64,000 nt of DNA from Thamnaconus septentrionalis (taxonomy: Eukaryota; Chordata; Actinopteri; Tetraodontiformes; Monacanthidae): assembly GCA_009823395.1 (NCBI GenBank), contig CM020515.1, positions 16,801,989 through 16,865,988 of the forward strand, in the 5' to 3' direction. The notes below the pieces were generated by a model that did no database searches, was not told the origin of the DNA, and saw only the letters and a program-made list of their open reading frames with translations. Positions within the stretch are counted from its first letter, which is position 1; each line of letters starts with the position of its first letter. This document shows positions 58,174-64,000 of this stretch, piece by piece. The position numbers were made by a program, and so were the translations under genes.

Positions 58174-59845
58174 TAGACACCGGACAAGCAGTCCCTTGCC
58201 GTCGTGAGATAACAGGGCAAAGGTCCGAGGCAGGCGGGAGCCTCTGGGAAACGTGGTGCGCCGCACGCTGCTCTGGGAAAATCAGCCAACATTGGGCCGT
58301 ATCTGGGGCAAGCAGTTCTGCAGAAAGATTGTCGTTCAACGTGTAATTATTACGTTTTTGGGTTGTTGTTTTTTTTTTTTTTAAAAAAGGGGGGAAACTT
58401 TCGGCCTGTAATTTGGGTTTTTAGCAAGCTGACTTGTGTGGTTGGAGAGGAGAGGCGCCAACATATTATTATTATCATTATTGTTATTATTACTGGCTGT
58501 TGGTTACATAAGACGACTTTATTTCTTCGGCGTTGCATACCGAGAAGCTAACACCCTTGCGTGCATGCCATGCATGACATCCATGGGAATCTTCTAGGTC
58601 GCCTGTCACCGCCTAAAAAGGGCATCGCACTGACCTGCAGAGCCAGTTTGTGCTCCGTGAGTCGCACGGTACAGACTCACCTTCCTCATTCCTCCCTGGT
58701 TGACAGATGGATTCAGAATCAGGGCAGGCCGGCTCACACCCTCTTCACCTGTGAGTGGAATCAGCCAGGAGTTTGATCCTAGACAGAGGACGGCCCAGCC
58801 TGCAGTACACAAAGGTTTTATGACTGGCAGATGAATAAGTAAATCATCATACAGTCTTCTGTGGGTGCATGCACTGGGGTTGTGAAAAACCAGTGACCTT
58901 CCATGAATTAACGGGATTATTTCCTTATGTCATTGTGCCTTTGGCTGGTTTCAGTGAGACCTGCCCTATTCTCACTCATAACATGGGAACATACAGTTGC
59001 TTGCAACAATATTGAGGGAGAACCAGGTGTGTAAACAGGGTCAACGACCTTTAAAATGCTCCAAATGCCTGACAGTCTGTCTGTCAGCTTGTCAGCCTCC
59101 TTGTGTCATCACTGAATTCTGTATCGTGACATATTTCGCTCTTGCTTGCTTTTTGAGGTTTTGAGAAGCTGCGATACCTGCACGTCTGTTTGTGTGGCAG
59201 CGTTATATTTGATCATTAACATATCGTGTCGTAATGTTGGCCGCATTTCTATGTCAGCTTGGCATCAAATTTTATTTCCAGTGCGGCAAAGTTAAACCGA
59301 ACCAAACCAAAGCAAGCGACATTGTGTTGTGAAAAACAGAAAAGAAAATCACAACTAATTGCAGCAACTGTGCACTTGATTGCATCAGTGGATCTTCAAG
59401 GAGTGAAAAACGCCATTGGCAGGTTGCCTTCGGTGGACGTGGAACTGACTTGAACCCAATAAATGGGAGCGTCGGTGGTTATCTTACTAGGTATAGGTGT
59501 CACAAGACACAGTGGAGGATTTGTGTAATGCCAAGCAGGAGCTCCGGACAAAACAGTAGAGCAGCAGTGATAAATCTGAAATCTGGGAAATGCTGAATCA
59601 CTTTAGTAGATTTACTCATTGAATTGCCTTGAAATGTGTCTGTATGCAAATAGTAGTCAATATATATTGATTATCAGGAGCAGTAGGGTTGATTAAAAAA
59701 GAAACTGTTTTTATCGACTTAATTTCAAAGAGATTATGAAAGAAGAAAGATTTGACACATTTTTGCAAAAGAAGTGAATACCTGAGAAGCTGCCAAAGAT
59801 GACAAGGGACTTGCATGTGATTGAATGCATCCCGAGAACTTCTCA

Positions 59846-59849
<4 letters not shown>

Positions 59850-59870
<21 letters not shown>
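59850..59870. repeat. Poly-T tract
   Basis: Run of about 20 T residues. Confidence 0.9.
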
Positions 59871-59878
<8 letters not shown>

Positions 59879-62721
59879 GTTGTTGGCAAAACAGAAAACC
59901 AGAGGGGGTGCCTTGGCGAACTGAATTTCGTTGCAGTTTTTTTGTTTTTGGCCGCCTCACGACTCACAGTAGCCGCTGCCAGATCACATGATGCGCTCTG
60001 TCTCCCTGGTCTTTGATCAGTGCCTCGGATCACACGGTGCAGAGGACGTACGCTGGTCTCCTCATTAACACTGTACTGAGGACAAAGCTCAAGTCACATC
60101 AAAGGCTCTGAAGGCTCTTATGAGGAGTCACTGGCTGAACCTGCAGAGGTATTTCATGCAATTTGTGCTCCTCCTTGGGGATTTATTAAGAAACAATCAT
60201 TGCACAAATTCTTTGAAAAAGTGATTTGTGATGGTCGGTGACCTCCCTGAAATGAGAAAAAGCTTTCCTTTATATCTCGACAGTTTGCAGTAAAACATGC
60301 AGATCTTAAAATAAACCCTTTGTGATGTCATAGAGAGCAACAATAACTCCCAGATAACAGCCACAGCCAGGTTGTTGCAGGAGGTGGTCCCTCTGAAACC
60401 TTCTTGTAAATATATGAAAGGTCCAATACGAAAAGAGTCTTATTGGATATATAGCCGGTGGCTGTAAACAGAGGGCTAAACGGACAGTTTTCTGGAGAAC
60501 TGACTAGAATTGAGGCCTTGTTTTTTTTTTTTTTTTGTTTTTTTTGTACAATTAATCATGCACAACTGCTCCTCCAGAGTCTGGAGCGAAAACTAAAGTG
60601 AAAGAAATCTGAGACGTTTTAAACAAAGGCAACATTTTGCACATTTCTGGCATAAACGTCCAAATAATTGAGCGAACAACAAACTGCTTTGTGGCCTCCC
60701 AATTCTCGGCCCGTCCTCAGATTCCCAGCAGATTCTACATCTTGCCAGTGCCCCGTCGGCGATGTGCCTCTTGCCCCGGCCTTGCGTCAGCGGGGGGATT
60801 CCGCCAGATCTGGCATCCGGGTGTTGCATTCTTTCGCTCTCCGTCGCAGCTCTCACGAGACACAACAGGCGGAGGGGCCGCGGCCGGCAGACAGACTCGC
60901 TTCCTGTCCGCCGGGCTGCGGCCGCCAGGGTGCGAGGGTGTGAGAAAAAGGCGCTTCTCGCCTTCGCGAGCGGGTTGCGCTGCGCAGAATTCAAAATATC
61001 TCCATCCCACGCTGCTCGACGGCTCTCCAGCAGAAGAGGGAGCCGGACAAAGGAGCAATTCAGCGGGAGGCCTCCCCGATAATAAATAGTAGGCTGCCAA
61101 GGGGACATGTGGGCTTTGTGTTCAAACATGAAACCTTGGTTCCTCATTCAAAATGGTCGCAGCAGATTAGAAAGATTATGTTAGGACCTGACAGATGGCG
61201 CTGACCTTTCGCTTTATTTGCGAGGTTTCGGGGGTTTCGAATCCGCGGAGGGCCTGTCAGGGCCGGATGTCCTATCAAATTGGGGGCACGCCCTCAGACA
61301 CTCGGTGGAGGGCAGCTAACTCAATCTGAATGCCTGCCAGAGTGTTTTATGGTCCCATTCAGCCATAAAGAAGCTTCTGAGGCTCCAATTTGTTGTTTTT
61401 GTGGAAATTCATACACACCTACAGCCTCTTGCCACCCGAAGTCCTTCGCACGGTCGTAAAACACGAGTGTTACAGAATCGCTCGTTGTTCAAGCCTGTCA
61501 AGGCGAAGTCTGCCGAGGTTTGTTTAATGTACGTAATTTAGCGCCGATCATGTGAGTCTGCTCGGCTGATTTGTGAGGCGATCGGATGCAAAGTGAGGGA
61601 GGGATATACCGGGGGCAGGTTTTGACGCCGCGGCCCGGAGGGACGCATGAATAACAGGCTGTCAGCGTGAACTATAAGTCACGGCGGCGGGGCTTCTCCT
61701 AATGCTAAGCCAGTGTGGAAACACACCCACACGCAGGAGACACACGAAAGAGTGCATAAACTGGAAGCGTGAGCGTCTCCCTGGGAGGTCCCGCCAGGTT
61801 AAAAGCAGAAAAGTGGGAGCAGCGAGAGTTTGGAAATTATGGGAGTCGAGTCGGTTCACGGGTGTCTGGCAGGAGATTTACGGACGCCTAAGAAGCTGAA
61901 GAGGTTGTGTGAATGAGAGGCAAAGTAGGGAGAGAGGAGCAGCAGGTTACAAGGCCACCGCCGGAGGGATAAATGATTGCCGTCGGACAGGGGGCGCTGT
62001 GGGACGGACCCTCCCCGTCCAGGAGTCGAGGCTTCGGAGCAGCGACGGTGTGAAAACAGAAAATATTTTGACGTCAAAACAGAAAATATATTTTCAACGA
62101 GGAAGTTTGTCCACGGCGGTGTGTCCGTGCTAATCTCGCGCTCATAACTTATGGGGAATTTCCATTTCTCAGTCCTGAGTCAGAAATGAAGCAAGGTGTG
62201 CATGTGCAGGTAAGTGGGCCGTCTCTGACAGCCCACTTTTCAGTTTGATCTGAGTTCACTGACTTGACCCTTGGTGTGGTTTAAAAACTGGAAAGTCCAA
62301 CTCTGTCATTTCAGTCTGCTCAGCGGCAAAGTCCACAGCTTGAAGACACAGCGTTTCTCCACACATTCCATTTCTCTTCCAACAAACTTTATTTCCTTGT
62401 GGCTTTTGGAATTTTTTGGACGATTGATTGCTCGAGCACACAAACAGCAATTGCAAGCACACGCACTCAGGGCAGGCAAAATATCCGGCATTTTTTCGAG
62501 ACGCACACACACCTTGTGGGACACACCCTGGGTTTCGAACGTGGGATGGAAATTACACCGTTGTGACCTCTTCCCATCGAGACACAGTTTCCACTCCAAG
62601 AACTCCGACTCCAAACTTCTGATTCACTCTGAGTTGTCTTCATAATTATGTGTCGATCAAGCCTTAATGGGGTTTAACATGATACAATACATTGTCGATG
62701 CTGGCTGGCTTAGGTGTTTGA

Positions 62722-62754
62722 GTGTGTGTGTGTGTGTGTGTGTGGTGTGTGTGT
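62722..62754. repeat. (TG)n microsatellite
   Basis: TG run with one GTGG interruption. Confidence 0.93.
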
Positions 62755-62858
62755 CATGCATGCCTGAGTAGCTTGTTGCTCTGTTGCCACGGCGACACAA
62801 ACAAACACAGCGAGGCGGCGGTGGCACGCTTCAGCAGGTAATCGTTATGGTAGCCAGG

Positions 62859-62884
62859 TGACCTCTGACCCCCGGGCTTTGATC
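62859..62884 (-). promoter_or_regulatory. DR1 element next to a TCF/LEF site
   Basis: TGACCTCTGACCC at 62859-62871 is GGGTCA-G-AGGTCA on the minus strand, a DR1. Six bases on, CTTTGATC (62877-62884) matches the TCF/LEF core. The surroundings are complex sequence. Motif matches only. Confidence 0.35.
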
Positions 62885-64000
62885 GGCTGACATATGGCAG
62901 CGCCTACCTGCTGTTACCGGACTCACTGGGCCGGGTCGCGCTGTGGGATGGGCGAGCGCGTCCGCTTGCGTGAGGCCGGCAGTGGAAGGATGCAGTTTTA
63001 TGGAAGCTTTTTACTTTTTCTCTCTCATTTCCCCGAGAAGAATTAAAAGCCTGTTTGTCCTCTGCGATAACTGTGTGGGAGGCTTCACGTTATGAAGCCC
63101 CACCACTGTTTGAGGATAATCAGGAAATTCCCAATTTCTGCTGCAGCAAATATCAAGACAGTCTCTGTTACATTCAGTTATTTCCCTGTCGTCCTTAAAT
63201 TTTAAGAGCTTATTTTTTAAAGAAAAAACCAACAACTTTAAATTCTATTTGTTTTCTTTTTTCATCCTTTACGCTTATCGCTCGCACCTTCTTCCACCTC
63301 CTGTACTCGGTTGCCAGTTAAAATACTTTGACCCCCCCCCCCGATCCATTTCTCTCATGAGCGAAACATTCCAAATCGTTGCCTCTGCCTCTTCATCCTT
63401 CTCCGTTTCCTCCGTAATTCCTCTCCGACCCACTGGCATGCCTCGGCCCGGCGTCGCTCGCTGCGGCGCTGACGTTTTTTCGCTCCTCCGTCCCCGCCTG
63501 ACCATAATTGCATCCGATCCGAGCGCTTTTGGAAAGGAGTGGAGAAAAAAAAAAGGCCGCATTCCTTCCGCCATTTTTATCTCGCCGGCCGCTGCTGGGA
63601 AATCATGACAGAAAGTGTTTATTTTTTTTCTTCTCTCCATTCGCCCCTGTTCTACTATGTCATCGAGCCAACCGGCTGAGACAACAGCTGTTTGTTTTGG
63701 GAACCGACCCCGAGCTCCTGATGGACGGCCACTGCTGTCTGGACCGCCAGGCTTCGCTCGCTTGGCACTCTGTTTGGCTTTTTTTGTTTTGTGTTTTCAT
63801 CTTCCCCGCGAAGGTGTCTGCCCTCTCCAGCACCGCAGTCGCATTTCAATCCCCACTGACATGACGTGAATAGTTCCCGCATGATGTTGGCATGAATCAC
63901 GTACTGCGTGTGGACGGAGCTCCGTCCGCTTGGATTAATAAGACAATGAATGTGGCTGTGAAAAGGGAGAAGGAGGCCGGAGACGCAGGCAACAGCTGAG

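Larger units (their letters stand above)
51013..64000. other. Gene-free region upstream of hsd17b1
   Basis: I see no exon series in these 13 kb. A non-coding or short first exon of hsd17b1 probably lies in the first part. Two blocks, about 52780-53280 and 60650-62100, are complex and CpG-containing, and could be conserved regulatory DNA. That is a guess without alignment. Microsatellites, a GTCTC repeat and motif candidates are listed separately. Confidence 0.5.

Noticed and set aside
60593..61147. A 184-codon minus-strand frame in a GC-rich block
   Set aside because: No family recognised, and overlapping frames on both strands are equally long, as expected from GC-rich sequence.

Overview
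This is vertebrate nuclear DNA, almost certainly from a teleost fish and probably a percomorph. Genes are split by short GT-AG introns, microsatellites are dense, there are fish-type interspersed repeats (an L2-type LINE 3' tail and a GTCTC-rich repeat), and the proteins read like fish orthologues of known vertebrate families. I rebuilt six protein-coding genes exon by exon, checking splice sites and reading phase by hand. The species cannot be named from sequence alone.

Layout: 1-13269 has no recognisable gene, only microsatellites, GC-rich stretches and old repeat fragments. 13270-15303 (+) is ccdc43, 16544-19855 (-) is meioc and 21340-22983 (+) is the intronless Wnt receptor fzd2. Fzd2, meioc and ccdc43 are also neighbours on human chromosome 17q21. 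22984-32313 is a gene-free flank of fzd2. 32314-40982 (+) is a short myosin light chain kinase with 17 coding exons (Ig, Ig, FN3, kinase, calmodulin-binding helix, Ig; mylk5-like). 42353-45844 (-) is a COQ10 coenzyme-Q-binding protein. 49373-50965 (-) is hsd17b1, a short-chain dehydrogenase of estrogen synthesis. 51013-64000 is gene-free, with pyrimidine microsatellites and candidate nuclear-receptor and CTCF-like motifs.

The genes are not an operon-like system; they are independent loci. Two pairs end tail to tail (ccdc43/meioc and mylk/coq10). Coq10 and hsd17b1 run in tandem on the minus strand.

Most notable points: (1) ccdc43 carries two consecutive minor-spliceosome (U12-type) introns, one AT-AC and one GT-AG, around a 53-nt exon, and reading phase confirms both. 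(2) coq10 and hsd17b1 each hold one single-base reading-frame break in a five-base A/T run while all other exons are intact, which looks more like assembly error than paired gene loss but needs checking. (3) hsd17b1 is open upstream of its usual start, behind a good splice acceptor. (4) The flanks hold CTCF-like motifs in convergent orientation and three DR1 nuclear-receptor-like elements. I found no CRISPR array, tRNA, rRNA, virus or obviously novel multi-gene system.
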